The notes: generated from the sequence alone by a model not told the origin. A DNA stretch of 64,000 nt from Streptomyces sp. NBC_00425 (GCF_036030735.1 NZ_CP107928.1:9424001-9488000); one strand, 5' to 3'. Shown: positions 18,650-27,779, numbered from the stretch's first letter. Made by a program: numbers and translations.

Positions 18650-18845
18650 GCTCCAATGGCGCGCTCTGCAACCACCTTGTCGAAGACGGCCCGCAGCTTC
18701 GGCTCACTGTTGGGCAGCTGCTTGTCGAAGACCTTATTGCCGGCCGGGATGAGTCCGTGGCCATTGGTGAGCGGTCTTGCGGACGTCCATCCCGAGGAGG
18801 ACGCTCACGTCGACGACATCGACATCGTGCTCCCAACTGCTTCGG
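18650..18845 (-). pseudogene. IS110-family transposase, N-terminal fragment, frameshifted
   Basis: The minus strand shows VLLGMDVRKTAHQ, holding the first catalytic Asp of the IS110 DEDD domain, then after one extra base GHGLIPAGNKVFDKQLPN and EPKLRAVFDKVVAERA. That is the first 65 or so residues of an IS110 transposase; the remaining about 340 are absent. Confidence 0.75.
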
Positions 18846-19146
18846 TGTGGTACTGGCCAGGGAGTTGGAGCCGGCCCTTGGTGGCGAACTCCCGGCCGTG
18901 GATGCACTCGGCCCTGATCAACATGATCGCTGTCGGGACGGCCATCGAGCCTTGGCGAAGTGCGAAGGCTGGTGATCACGCCTAGCGTGGAAAGGGCGAA
19001 TAGCGCAAGAGGCCCCAAACGGTGTTGTGTTGCGTGCACCGCCGAAGGATACCGACCTTCGCCCCCGAGGTCGGGTGCTCGCGCGCTTCGGCCGCGCTCA
19101 CGCCGACCCGTCCGACCGACGAAGCCTCGACGGCAGGGACGTTCCG
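18846..19146. other. Non-coding stretch left of the beta-helix gene
   Basis: Contains what is probably the left non-coding end of the IS110 remnant and then unrecognised sequence up to the ATG at 19147. The frame of the next gene is open from 19027, but these residues (RGRVLARFGRAHADPSDRR) look untranslated. Confidence 0.35.
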
Positions 19147-21495
19147 ATGGACATCGAAAACATGAAAGCCGCACAGCGCATCACAGCCGGCCAGGCGGTC
19201 CGCACCACAGGATCAGGCACCGTCACCCCGGCTATCGAGACGGAGAAGTTGCATACCAGTCCGTTCTTCGGGGTCGCGCTGGAAACGGTGGATCCCCCGC
19301 ACAACGTCAAAGTCAAAGTTCAAATAAGTGGTGTTTTCACCCTTCGCAGCCTGGGCTCCGACGGTGGTAAGTCCGGCGCGGTTGGCGTCGACAGTTCGGG
19401 ACAGCTCGTCCGCGCTGCAAGTAAGGAATGCGTGAGCGCTCCGAACTGGATCGGCGACTGCGATGCTTCAGGCACGGTGACAATCCGCCCCCGTCGCGAC
19501 ACGCGCCTGAGCGTGCTCGACTTCGGAGCAGTGGGAAACGGCAACACCGACGACGCGGACGCGATCCAAAGCGCCCTGGACTGCGCGATGCGACTCGACA
19601 CTACTGACGGCAGCGTCGTCTACCTCCCGCCCGGAGACTACCGTATTAAGAAGCCTCTCGTTATCTCGAAGGGTTGCATTCTGGAGGGTGCCGGCCTTGC
19701 TCGTCATGACGAAACCAGTCGCATACTCGCAGATGTCGAATCCGGAAATTTCAATCTCAACATAGGTGCAGTCGGCGGGGAGATCGTTTATTGCGCAATT
19801 GCCCTGGTGGGCTATGCAACCGGATTGGCCATGACGCCCCCTCGCGGCCGTGCGGACTATGCTGTGCTTCGTCAGCTCGCCCTCCATTCGATCCCCGCTC
19901 AAGGGATGCCTGCCGCCACCTTCCAGGCTCCGCAGATGGATGGCATACGAGTTATGGCGACCGGCGCATGCATCGAGAGAATGAGCGTGGTCAGTTTTAG
20001 GCGTAACGGAATAGAGATATCCTCAAACCTCGACGCGCCGGCGGTCGACGCCAGCGGCGTGCAGATACGTGATTGCCTTCTTACCAGCAACGGCCAAAAT
20101 GGGCTCGACATGGGCAGCCTGGGCAACGACAACGCCAGTAACATGCTAATTATGAACGTTTCCGCCACAGCAAATGGGCGTGATGGAATTTGCGACAATT
20201 CGCGACTTGGCTCCACCTTCGTTTCGTGTCACACTGCAGCAAACCGACGCCGAAACTATAGCTGTGACGGCAAAACGAGGCCCTCCGTGTACGTCGGCTG
20301 CTACGGCGAAATCGATGCACCATCGGTATTCAAGAGTAGGAATATCGCTGTCATTGGAGGCGATATAGACACCACCTCCGACTCAGTGTTTTGGGGCTTC
20401 AACTCTCTCGGCAAGGGACCTTCTGCACTCCGCGTGGTAAATGACTATTCCAAAGTGCACAAGTATTGGATCGCCGAGACGGGGGTCGATATCGAGGAAG
20501 GCGAGGTGCAGACGCCCGGGAACGGATACGTATATCGAGCAACTCGCGCCGGGCGTACTTTTGGAGTGAACGGCCTACCTCCCGAAAAGAAGGGCATGCC
20601 CGACTTCAAGCCGGATACAGACCTGGAAGAGCTCGATGGTTTGGTGTGGGAGTGTGAGGGCGAATATAAGCCTCAGGTCACAACGTCCAACACCCTCGGC
20701 AGCTATGGTGAGGATCCCACGATCATTCATGATTTTCAGATCGTGACGGTGGACGGCAAGTTGCAACTCGCGGGGGACTCCCTCTTCCGCACCCAAGTCC
20801 AGACAGGTCCCCCGGGTATCAAGGGCAGGGTCGAAGCGTCCCTTCTGAGTCATGGGTTGCCTTTCCATACGTACTATCAAACCGCGTACGAAAACGGTCC
20901 GCTTCCCGGCAAGCTGATGCTTCCGGAAGCATGGATTGGAAGATATGATACCGATAAAGGTGAGCGGCGAATCTGCGTTGTTTATAGCGGAACTCCCTTC
21001 GATACCTCTGTGGGTAGCTGCAACTTCTACAGCCCAGGTGATCTGATCCTCAATGCCCTCGATAATAAAACGCGCCGAGGCCCGATCGGGTGGGCGGTGC
21101 AGGCTGCGTGTGGAAAGGGGGAACTGGCTCGTGCCTGGACTCGGGGGACGCACTACCACATAGGGCAAACCGTCAGGCCGACGCACGCCAATCACTTCCT
21201 GTATCGGCTGACCGCCTACATCACCGATGGCCCGTTGGACCCGGGACTCAATGTCTCCGGTGAGCAGGATCCCTGGGACAATCACACCCAGAGCGTTGGA
21301 AGCTTGACTACCGACAATCACCTAGTTTGGCAGACGCTCTACGACTTGGATGATCCCGCAAATAAATGGTGCATTGAACCGCTTCCACAGCGCGCGGAAA
21401 AACAGACGAAATCGAATGCGACGAACATTGGCCAGCTGAAGGATGATTTCAACGCACTTCTTGACAAGATGAGAAAGGCGAACCTGTTGGAATAG
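19147..21495 (+). CDS. Large beta-helix protein (pectate-lyase-superfamily / tail-spike-like), orphan
   Basis: 782 residues from ATG 19147. Residues about 10-110 (KAAQRITAGQAVRTTGSGT, ALETVDPPHNVKVKVQISG, VGVDSSGQLVRAA) look like the small beta-domain of phage capsid-decoration (DUF2190-like) proteins. Residues about 118-150, LSVLDFGAVGNGNTDDADA, are the standard opening of the pectate-lyase_3 / right-handed beta-helix domain, which runs to about residue 440. The C-terminal half (YVYRATRAGRTFGVNG, HYHIGQTVRPTHANHFLYR) has carbohydrate-module-like repeats, and the end is a short helix. No signal peptide or anchor. Codons have visibly more A/T than the neighbours, indicating transfer. A glycan-binding or depolymerising role is likely but unproven. 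Confidence 0.75.
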   Translation: MDIENMKAAQRITAGQAVRTTGSGTVTPAIETEKLHTSPFFGVALETVDPPHNVKVKVQISGVFTLRSLGSDGGKSGAVGVDSSGQLVRAASKECVSAPNWIGDCDASGTVTIRPRRDTRLSVLDFGAVGNGNTDDADAIQSALDCAMRLDTTDGSVVYLPPGDYRIKKPLVISKGCILEGAGLARHDETSRILADVESGNFNLNIGAVGGEIVYCAIALVGYATGLAMTPPRGRADYAVLRQLALHSIPAQGMPAATFQAPQMDGIRVMATGACIERMSVVSFRRNGIEISSNLDAPAVDASGVQIRDCLLTSNGQNGLDMGSLGNDNASNMLIMNVSATANGRDGICDNSRLGSTFVSCHTAANRRRNYSCDGKTRPSVYVGCYGEIDAPSVFKSRNIAVIGGDIDTTSDSVFWGFNSLGKGPSALRVVNDYSKVHKYWIAETGVDIEEGEVQTPGNGYVYRATRAGRTFGVNGLPPEKKGMPDFKPDTDLEELDGLVWECEGEYKPQVTTSNTLGSYGEDPTIIHDFQIVTVDGKLQLAGDSLFRTQVQTGPPGIKGRVEASLLSHGLPFHTYYQTAYENGPLPGKLMLPEAWIGRYDTDKGERRICVVYSGTPFDTSVGSCNFYSPGDLILNALDNKTRRGPIGWAVQAACGKGELARAWTRGTHYHIGQTVRPTHANHFLYRLTAYITDGPLDPGLNVSGEQDPWDNHTQSVGSLTTDNHLVWQTLYDLDDPANKWCIEPLPQRAEKQTKSNATNIGQLKDDFNALLDKMRKANLLE

Positions 21496-21760
21496 GCGGA
21501 GGCGCGGACGGACCTGATATCGGGTATGCCGCATCTCATCGAATCCGACAGTGGGTCAACTGAGCGTGGTGAACGTTTACGACACAGCGGGCCGGTGGCG
21601 CTTCGAAGGCGGTGAGTGTTCCAGGACGACTCCCGTGCCGCCAACGCCACGCCAACCATGGGAGCACACACGCGTCGTGACGGTATGACACCGTGCAGGG
21701 AACGCATGAGCGGCGGTTCTGCTTACCAGACCTCCCGCACCTGTTGGCTCGTCAGGGTGG
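21496..21760. other. Gap after the beta-helix gene
   Basis: No gene recognised. Minus-strand frames are open here but show no family pattern. Base composition drifts back from A/T-richer to the GC-rich background. Confidence 0.35.
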
Positions 21761-21868
21761 CGCCGCAGTAAATACCGGATTTACTGTGGCGGAGCCTCTA
21801 CCGTGATCATCGCGACCTGCGGCGGGCCATTTCGCCCGCCCGGCCGAGGTGTACGCATTTACTGCGGC
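21761..21868. repeat. Three copies of a 12-bp element beside an integrase fragment
   Basis: CGCCGCAGTAAAT (21761-21773) and ATTTACTGTGGCG (21779-21791) form a 31-bp dyad with 12 of 13 arm bases matching. A third copy, ATTTACTGCGGC (21857-21868), is an exact reverse complement of the first. Such repeats next to an integrase gene suggest arm- or core-type binding sites. Confidence 0.5.
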
Positions 21869-21889
21869 AGTGCCGGGAGGGCGGGGGGC

Positions 21890-22406
21890 GTGACGATCGA
21901 ACCGGTGACCGAACTCGGGAGCGGGGGCGCGTTGCGTGTGCCGCGCGCCCGGGTGGTGCCGCTGTCCGCCCTGCCGGCGTCGTACACCGCGGCGGTCGAG
22001 CGGTATCTCACCGGCGCGGGCATCGCGAAGTCCTCCGCGCGGATCTACCGGATCTCGCTGACGACGTGGGGGTGGATGTTCACCGGCGAACCGGGTCGCG
22101 CTCAGCGACGTGCCGGGCGACCGCGTCGACGCCGAGGCATGTGCCGCCTGGCTGCTACGAGGCGACGCATTGGTCCAGCGAGCCGAACGTGGAACCGTCG
22201 AGCACCTGGCCCGTATTCCGGACCAGGACTGGGAATGGGGCACGGCAACGGCCCGGCAGCGGCTTGTCCACCGTCTCGGAACGGTCAGCGAGATGACCGC
22301 TGACGGCAGTGAGCTCAACGGTCTGGGACGACTCGCCGCGGCCGTCAAGGAGGCCGTGCTCACGCGATGGCCCACGCTTCAGCCGTTGCCCCTGCGAAGG
22401 CCGTAA
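21890..22406 (+). pseudogene. Site-specific (tyrosine-type) integrase N-terminal fragment fused out of frame to unknown coding sequence
   Basis: Starts at GTG 21890 behind a G-rich ribosome site. Residues 25-64 (SALPASYTAAVERYLTGAG, KSSARIYRISLTTWGWM) resemble the SAM-like core-binding domain of phage integrases. After about 22085 the pattern moves to another frame reading VALSDVPGDRVDAEACAAW, RGTVEHLARIPDQDWEWGT and LGRLAAAVKEAVL, ending at 22406. I do not recognise that second part. No catalytic integrase domain remains, so this is a scar of an integrated element. Confidence 0.5.
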
Positions 22407-22517
22407 GGGCACCAGCCGGCAACCTGGCCCCGCCACAAACCCAACCGACTGTCAACGGGGGAGTGCTGTGACATGCCCGCTGGATCGGGAGTGCCGTGAG
22501 CGGGCTGCTGCGAAGCC

Positions 22518-23159
22518 CTACGAGATCACGACACTGCCGGGCGGAACCGGCCCTTCGCCCGCGTAGGTGTCGCCCAGTGGCTCCGACGGTGCGTCATCCT
22601 CGACGAGCGTCAAGCTGGGCCATGGGCCGCCGAGGGTGGCGTCGTCCAGGGAAATCCCGAGGTGGTCCAGTACAAGGGCCACCACAGGGGCCGTCCCGGA
22701 GTCAGTGCCCTCGTGTGCGGCGAGCGCCGCTTCGACCCGTCCCCACCACGGGCCGAACGGTGCGGACCGGGTGTGCTCCATACCGGGTTCGAAGTACTCG
22801 ATGCACTCACCGTCACGCCAATGCTGGAAGACGTCGATCCCCTCGGTCGTCAACACACTGTACGTTTCGGTGTTCCGAGACAACTCCGCCAGGCATTCTC
22901 CGCCTGAGCCGATGTCACCTTCCTCCTCGACGCAGAAGGCCCATTCACCGATCCTTCCGGACCGCAGCAACGACACCATCCCGTCACCGGCATCGTCCGA
23001 GACCAGGTCCGAGGCCGCTTCCCAGTCGAGTATGTGGGCCTGGTCCGGGTCGGCCCCGTACCGTGTGAAGACGTCCTCGGGGCTGAGGTCACGGGTGAAG
23101 GTGACGCACATCCATCCCGCTGCCCAGCGAAGCGAATCCAGGTCCGCGTCGGTGTTCAC
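22518..23159 (-). CDS. DUF6461 family protein
   Basis: 213 residues from GTG 23159. Family features are RWAAGWMCVTFTRDLSPED at residues 10-28, FTRYGADPDQA after it, and a central SGRIGEWAFCVEEEGDIGS. The family is common in Streptomyces, often beside antibiotic or immunity genes, and has no assigned function; the fold is probably a small soluble alpha/beta domain. It lies alone between the integrase scar and a small membrane gene. The C-terminal 35 residues are Pro- and acid-rich and probably disordered. Confidence 0.75.
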   Translation of the reverse strand: MNTDADLDSLRWAAGWMCVTFTRDLSPEDVFTRYGADPDQAHILDWEAASDLVSDDAGDGMVSLLRSGRIGEWAFCVEEEGDIGSGGECLAELSRNTETYSVLTTEGIDVFQHWRDGECIEYFEPGMEHTRSAPFGPWWGRVEAALAAHEGTDSGTAPVVALVLDHLGISLDDATLGGPWPSLTLVEDDAPSEPLGDTYAGEGPVPPGSVVIS

Positions 23160-23251
23160 GTCTTGCCTCCGTCATCCACTTCGGTAAGGCTCGCGAATGC
23201 CCGATCCGGGAGGTACCCGAGTCAGGGAACGAGGACGAGCCCTGGCTGGAC

Positions 23252-23593
23252 CGTTCCGAGGTCGCCAAGTTGTGGCCTGTGCGTGAGGATCGGCTGCCGG
23301 GGACCGCTGGTTGTGCGGGTGTCGGCGTCCGCCGGTTCGGCGGGGAGAGTCGGGGCACGTACGAGGCGGCGCCGACCTATTGCTCCTATCACCCCGGCGA
23401 TGCGCGGCGGGCCGCGACTGCTATCGCCGAAGGTCGCGTCGACATCCCGCCGGTCTGGCGCACCGACACTCCTGAGGGCCCGGCGGGCGGAGCGCGGAGC
23501 AGACTCCGATGGCGCCTCACCTGCGGGGCCGCCCTGGCCATGCTCCTCTTCTTCCCGGGCATGTCGTTCTATGCCGTGGCGTCCGGAACCTGA
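23252..23593 (+). CDS. Possible small membrane protein, 5' end unclear
   Basis: The frame ends with one convincing membrane helix (LTCGAALAMLLFFPGMSFYAV) and is preceded by a soluble stretch (YEAAPTYCSYHPGDARRAA). The start is uncertain: TTG 23267 or GTG 23270-region codons are possible and none has a clear ribosome site. I do not recognise the family. It could be the C-terminal remnant of a longer gene. Confidence 0.4.
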   Translation, partial: RSEVAKLWPVREDRLPGTAGCAGVGVRRFGGESRGTYEAAPTYCSYHPGDARRAATAIAEGRVDIPPVWRTDTPEGPAGGARSRLRWRLTCGAALAMLLFFPGMSFYAVASGT

Positions 23594-23924
23594 ACCTGCG
23601 GGCAGCGGGTCGAGATCGGCCGGGCGGGTGGCTGAGTCGCCCGGCATCCGGGGGCGCTCGGGCCGGAGCTGGTGGTGCAGGGCATCGGCGGCGGGGGAGT
23701 CGGATACGCGTGCTCCCAAGGCATCCTGATCGTGCCGCGCAGCGGGATCGCCTGGGAACGCGTCCGCAGCAACTCGGCTTCGGTCCAGGCCTGACCTGCT
23801 GGCGCCGCCGGGCTTGCACGGACCGGAACCGGGGGCAGCTGATCCCGCTCCGTCAGGCCATGCCGCGATGCGAGGCAGTCACCCCAGCCCTGGCAACCAG
23901 CCGACCCTGTTTATGCTCACGCCC

Positions 23925-24278
23925 ATGGCACTCGACTGGGAACAGATCATCGTCGACTCCTCCGACCCCATCGCCCTTGGGCGCTGGTGGGCCGAGGCTC
24001 TCGGCTGGGTAGTGGTCGACGAATCCGAGGAGATCATCGAGATCCGGCCTGAGCCGGACCAGATGCCGGGGCTGCTCTTCGTGCCTGTCCCCGAGGGCAA
24101 GACGTCGAAGAACCGGCTCCACCCCGACTTCCGCCCCGACGACCAGGAGGCCGAGGTCGCCCGGCTGCTCTCCCTCGGTGCCCGGCGCGCCGACACCGTG
24201 CAGGACGAGCAGCACTGGGTGACCCTCCTCGACCCGGAGGGCAACGAATTCTGTGTCCTGGGTGAGCGGAAGAGCTGA
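23925..24278 (+). CDS. VOC / glyoxalase-like domain protein
   Basis: 117 residues from ATG 23925 (MALDWEQIIVDSSDPIALG); ATG 23913 is an alternative. WWAEALGWVVVDES near residue 22, GLLFVPVPEGKTSKNRLH (metal/ligand strand with His) and VTLLDPEGNEFCVLG at the C-terminus are the hallmarks of the actinobacterial glyoxalase-like (Glyoxalase_6) family. Members bind or isomerise small ligands, including bleomycin-type drugs; the specific role is unknown. It stands alone and in the same direction as the preceding small gene. Confidence 0.88.
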   Translation: MALDWEQIIVDSSDPIALGRWWAEALGWVVVDESEEIIEIRPEPDQMPGLLFVPVPEGKTSKNRLHPDFRPDDQEAEVARLLSLGARRADTVQDEQHWVTLLDPEGNEFCVLGERKS

Positions 24279-24394
24279 GCGGGGCCGGGCAGCCGTTCGG
24301 GCGGAGGTGCCGGACGGTTTCGCCCACCCGCAGCTGCCCCAGCCGCTGTTCGCCGACCCGGCTACACCACTACACGGGACATGACCCCTGAGTG

Positions 24395-25030
24395 TCAGAC
24401 GGCCTTTCGGGGGCGGGTGGTGCCGAGGCGTTCCCAGAGGCCGACCAGATGCGCGTGCAGGACTTCCTCGGCTTCCTCTGCGGTCAAGTGGCCTATGAGT
24501 ACATGGGTGGTGAGGCCGTCGGCGAGGGCGAGCAGAGTGCAAGCCTCGTGCTGCGGGTCGGGCGGCGTAGCGCCTTCGTCGGCCGATCCGCTCTCGGCGG
24601 CCTCCGTGATGAGGCGGACGAAGAGGTTCTGGAGGGCCGCGTAGCTGGTTTTCAGCGGGCCGGCGAGTGGCTCGCTGACAGCGGCCTGAGCGACGAACGC
24701 GAGCCAGATCCGTGCTTCGGCGCGGTGCTCTTCGCGGAGCAGGGCGATCTCGTTGGCCGCGTGGCCCAGGGCGGTGGCGGCCGACTGGGCCGGGCTCGCG
24801 GCCAGGCGTGCCCTCACACGTTCGGTGATGCGGTCGCCGACGTGGTCGACGGCGAAGAGGATCATCTCCCCCTTGCTGCGGAAGCAGCGCTGAACGGCGC
24901 CCAGTGAGACCTGCGCGCGGGCGGCGACGTCGCGCATGCTCACTCCCTCCGGTCCGTGTTCGTCGGCGAGGAGGCAAACGGCCTCGGCGATCCGGCGGCG
25001 TCGGCTTTCGTAGTCCACCTGTTTAGGCAT
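24395..25030 (-). CDS. TetR/AcrR family regulator
   Basis: 211 residues from ATG 25030. The HTH is SMRDVAARAQVSLGAVQR near residue 32, followed by CFRSKGEMILFAVDHV. The C-terminal domain (AAEEVLHAHLVGLWERLG) resembles the BetI-like TetR_C_6 group. It is divergent from an amidase gene with 90 bp between starts, and a 12-bp perfect palindrome sits between them, so it very probably represses the amidase and itself. Confidence 0.93.
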   Translation of the reverse strand: MPKQVDYESRRRRIAEAVCLLADEHGPEGVSMRDVAARAQVSLGAVQRCFRSKGEMILFAVDHVGDRITERVRARLAASPAQSAATALGHAANEIALLREEHRAEARIWLAFVAQAAVSEPLAGPLKTSYAALQNLFVRLITEAAESGSADEGATPPDPQHEACTLLALADGLTTHVLIGHLTAEEAEEVLHAHLVGLWERLGTTRPRKAV

Positions 25031-25053
25031 GCTCGGTCAGCCTCCTTATTCCA

Positions 25054-25065
25054 ATACGATCGTAT
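25054..25065. promoter_or_regulatory. Probable TetR operator
   Basis: ATACGATCGTAT, a perfect 12-bp palindrome, lies 24 bp before the TetR start and 56 bp before the amidase start. Its A/T content stands out from the surroundings and may overlap a promoter. Confidence 0.65.
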
Positions 25066-25120
25066 CGCTTCCGGGCTAGGGTTCGGACACAAGCACTTCG
25101 GCATGTGGATAGGAAGCACG

Positions 25121-26563
25121 ATGATCAGGCAGAACGCCCTGTGGGCAATGACGGCCGCCGCCCAGGCGGAGGCCGTACGAGGCGGCGAGATATCGGCCCT
25201 CGAAGTGGTCGACAGCCACCTTGAACGCATCGCCGAGGTCAACCCACAGGTCAACGCGGTCACGCAGCTGATGGCCGAGCGAGCCCGCGAGGCCGCGGCA
25301 CACACGGACCAGCGGCGAGCAGCGGGCGAAGAACTCGGGCCGCTGGCCGGCGTGCCGTTCACGGTGAAGGAGTCAACCGCTGTCGAAGGCGTGCCGACCA
25401 CACTCGGAACGGCACGCTTCCACGACCTGGTGGCTCCGGCCGACGCACCCCCGGTGGCCCGGCTCCGCGCGGCGGGAGCCATACCGATCGGCCACAGCAA
25501 CATGCCCACCCTGGTCCTGGCCGGGATGCACACCCGCAGCGAGTTGTTCGGCGACACCGTCAACCCGTGGGACCGGAGCCGGACCCCGGGCGGCAGCAGT
25601 GGCGGTGACGGAGTGGCCGTCGCCACCGGCATGGCCGCGCTCGGTCTCGGCAATGATTCCGGTGGATCAGTGCGGATCCCGGCCTCGTTCTGCGGCGTGG
25701 CGGGGCTGAAGCCGACCACCGGGCGGTTCCCAGCCGACCACCGTGTCCTCGGCCCCGAAGACCCGGGACCAGCCTCACAGATGCTGGTCACCGACGGACC
25801 CCTGGCCCGTACGGTCGCCGACCTGCGGCTGGCGTACGAGGCGCTGGCCGGGACCGACCCGCGGGACCCGCGGGCCGTACCCGTGCCCCTCTACGGCGAG
25901 CCCCTGCCGGGAACGGTCAAGGTCGCGGTCGTGGCCGACCCCGGAGGCCACGGCGTTCATCCCACGGTCCGCGCGGCTGTCACGGCCGCGGCCGACGCGT
26001 TGCGCGACGCCGGGTACGACGTGCGAGAGATGGCGGATGTTCCGCGGTTGGACGAGGCACTCGAAGCATACGGCCGGATCACCGTGACCGAATTCGCGCC
26101 GACCTGGCCAGCGGTGCGGAAACTGCTCGGCGAAGGCGGAGACCGCTACATCCAGATGGCCATGGAGAAGACTCCGCCTGCGAACGCCGCAGAGCTCACG
26201 AAGCTGATGGGGACCTGGCTCGGCATCCGCCGCTCCTGGGCGGAGTTCCTCGACGAGTACCCGCTGCTGCTTGGACCGGTGTTCGCCGAGCCGCCCGTCG
26301 AGCCGGGACTGGAGTCACGCGATGAAGCGGGACGGGACCGGGTCTCCGAGGGCATGCGCCTGTGCACGGTGACCAGCTTTGTGGGCGTTCCCGCCGTCGC
26401 CGTGCCGACCGGAGTCAGCGACGGCCTGCCGTCCGGCGTACAGATCATCGGGCGCGCGTTCCGGGAAGACCTTTGCCTGGCCGCTGCCCAGGAGATCGAG
26501 GACCGCCTCGGCGTGCTCACGCCGATCGACCCTCGCCCCGAAGTCCCGGCTGCCGCGCGGTAG
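25121..26563 (+). CDS. Amidase (amidase-signature family)
   Basis: 480 residues from ATG 25121 with AGGAAG upstream. The Ser-cisSer-Lys triad is complete: Lys in FTVKESTAVEG (near residue 82), the Ser of TPGGSSGGDGVAVA (near 157), and the catalytic Ser in GNDSGGSVRIPASF (near 181). The enzyme hydrolyses amides, ureas or acyl-glutamine-type bonds in the cytoplasm; substrate unknown. It has the full family length. It is controlled, by position, by the divergent TetR gene. Confidence 0.93.
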   Translation: MIRQNALWAMTAAAQAEAVRGGEISALEVVDSHLERIAEVNPQVNAVTQLMAERAREAAAHTDQRRAAGEELGPLAGVPFTVKESTAVEGVPTTLGTARFHDLVAPADAPPVARLRAAGAIPIGHSNMPTLVLAGMHTRSELFGDTVNPWDRSRTPGGSSGGDGVAVATGMAALGLGNDSGGSVRIPASFCGVAGLKPTTGRFPADHRVLGPEDPGPASQMLVTDGPLARTVADLRLAYEALAGTDPRDPRAVPVPLYGEPLPGTVKVAVVADPGGHGVHPTVRAAVTAAADALRDAGYDVREMADVPRLDEALEAYGRITVTEFAPTWPAVRKLLGEGGDRYIQMAMEKTPPANAAELTKLMGTWLGIRRSWAEFLDEYPLLLGPVFAEPPVEPGLESRDEAGRDRVSEGMRLCTVTSFVGVPAVAVPTGVSDGLPSGVQIIGRAFREDLCLAAAQEIEDRLGVLTPIDPRPEVPAAAR

Positions 26564-26664
26564 GCGGAGCTACGACAGCGGGCAAAGAGACGGCCGGGGG
26601 TCGACGAGCGGCGCGGAGGAGGCAGCATCCGCGCCGCGCCGATCGCGGGCCTCTCCCCGGTCGA

Positions 26665-26786
26665 AGTGTCGGCAAACGAACGTCTGTCGACACTCATGCG
26701 CGTGATCACGAACCCACAGGTGGGCGCTGTCGACAACTCGCGTCGGAAATCAACGTCGGTGAACGGTCGTCGGAGTAGTTTCCGAC
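26665..26786. repeat. Two dyads upstream of the resolvase, res-like
   Basis: AGTGTCG (26665-26671) and CGACACT (26688-26694) form a 30-bp dyad; GTCGGAAA (26742-26749) and TTTCCGAC (26779-26786) form a 45-bp dyad; TGTCGACA (26729-26736) is itself palindromic. Sizes and placement right before a serine resolvase fit sub-sites of a res locus. Confidence 0.5.
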
Positions 26787-27390
26787 AACGCTTCTTGGCT
26801 ACTGCCGCACTTCGACGGCCGACCAGAACCCCGACCACCAGATCGACGCACTTCTCCGCAACGGCGTCGACCGCGACAACATCCACGTCGACGTCGCCAG
26901 CGGCGCGAAAGCCTCCCGCCCCAAGCTCGATCTCGTCCTGCAGTTGATGCGCGAGGGTGACACGTTGAAGGTCATCCGGCTCGACCGGCTCTCCCGCTCC
27001 GTGCTGCACCTGGTGACCCTCGGCGCCGAGCTGCGCGAGCGCGGGATCGGGCTGCACGTCATCGAGCAGGGCATCGACACCTCCACCATGGAAGGTCGGG
27101 CCATGTTCGGGATGCTCAGCGTGCTCGCGGAGCTCCAGAGAGAGCTGATCGTGGCGAACACGAACGACGGGCTCGCCTCCGCGCGGGCCCGCGGCCGGGT
27201 AGGCGGGCGCCGACCGAAGCTCACGGCCGACCAGGCCGAGCTCGCCCAGCAGCTCTACGACGCCCGGGAGAAGACCGTCCAGCAGATTGCCGACATGCTC
27301 AACGTGCCTCGTTCCACGGTCTACGGACACCTCGACAAGACCAAGACCGTGCCCCGCCAGCCGAAGAAGACCGCTTCGGCGAAACCCTGA
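26779..27390 (+). CDS. Serine resolvase, no visible start codon
   Basis: The translated frame holds a complete resolvase: GYCRTSTADQNPDHQIDAL with the nucleophilic Ser, VIRLDRLSRSVLHLVTLGA, GMLSVLAELQRELIVANTN and a C-terminal HTH (IADMLNVPRSTVYGHLDK). But a TAG stands at 26776-26778, and no ATG, GTG or TTG lies between it and the first strand; the first ATG, at 26947, falls well after the catalytic Ser. So either the 5' end was lost, a base is missing, or a rare start is used. Res-like dyads overlap this 5' end. The length after the stop, about 203 residues, is normal for TnpR-type resolvases. Confidence 0.75.
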   Translation, partial: FPTTLLGYCRTSTADQNPDHQIDALLRNGVDRDNIHVDVASGAKASRPKLDLVLQLMREGDTLKVIRLDRLSRSVLHLVTLGAELRERGIGLHVIEQGIDTSTMEGRAMFGMLSVLAELQRELIVANTNDGLASARARGRVGGRRPKLTADQAELAQQLYDAREKTVQQIADMLNVPRSTVYGHLDKTKTVPRQPKKTASAKP

Positions 27391-27404
27391 AAGCTACCGG
27401 CGGG

Positions 27405-27695
27405 TTACTTGTCACTTGGTTCGCCACTCGTTAACGACACCCCTTCTTGTCCGGCGACGCTGCCCATCGGGTGCAAGGTGAGTCCCAGTTCCTCGAGTGC
27501 TGGGGGAAGGAGATCGGGGACGTCGTAAGTCGCCTCGGCGCGTGTGCATGCGGCCAGCATCCGCAGGGCGGGACTGTCGAGGCCGGCGACGAGCGCATTA
27601 CAGGCAGCGGTGACGACGTCGGTGGCACAGATCTCGCCCATGCTCCAGAGTGCGGCTTGGTCCTGCAGGGCGAGTGCTGCTGCTTCGGTCGACAT
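27405..27695 (-). pseudogene. Hypothetical protein, C-terminus replaced at a mobile-element boundary
   Basis: Starts MSTEAAALALQDQAALWSM at ATG 27695 and continues with ACNALVAGLDSPALRMLAA and LLPPALEELGLTLHP, a pattern familiar from small Streptomyces proteins of about 170 residues. After SVAGQE the sequence changes to a short unrelated tail ending at 27405, inside the segment that follows the resolvase. I infer that insertion of the resolvase element cut off the C-terminal half. Confidence 0.6.
27406..27417. repeat. 12-bp site shared by both recombinase loci (copy 2)
   Basis: TACTTGTCACTT, 15 bp after the resolvase stop, identical to the site that follows the other serine recombinase at 8614 when read in gene orientation. 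It lies at the edge of the truncated gene, which suits an element boundary. Confidence 0.5.
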
Positions 27696-27779
27696 CACTT
27701 GTCCATGACGCCCTTCATGGATCGAAGCCCGGGGCGAGGGACTGCGCAAGCCGCGTTCGCGCGCTGTCCGCGTCGGAGA

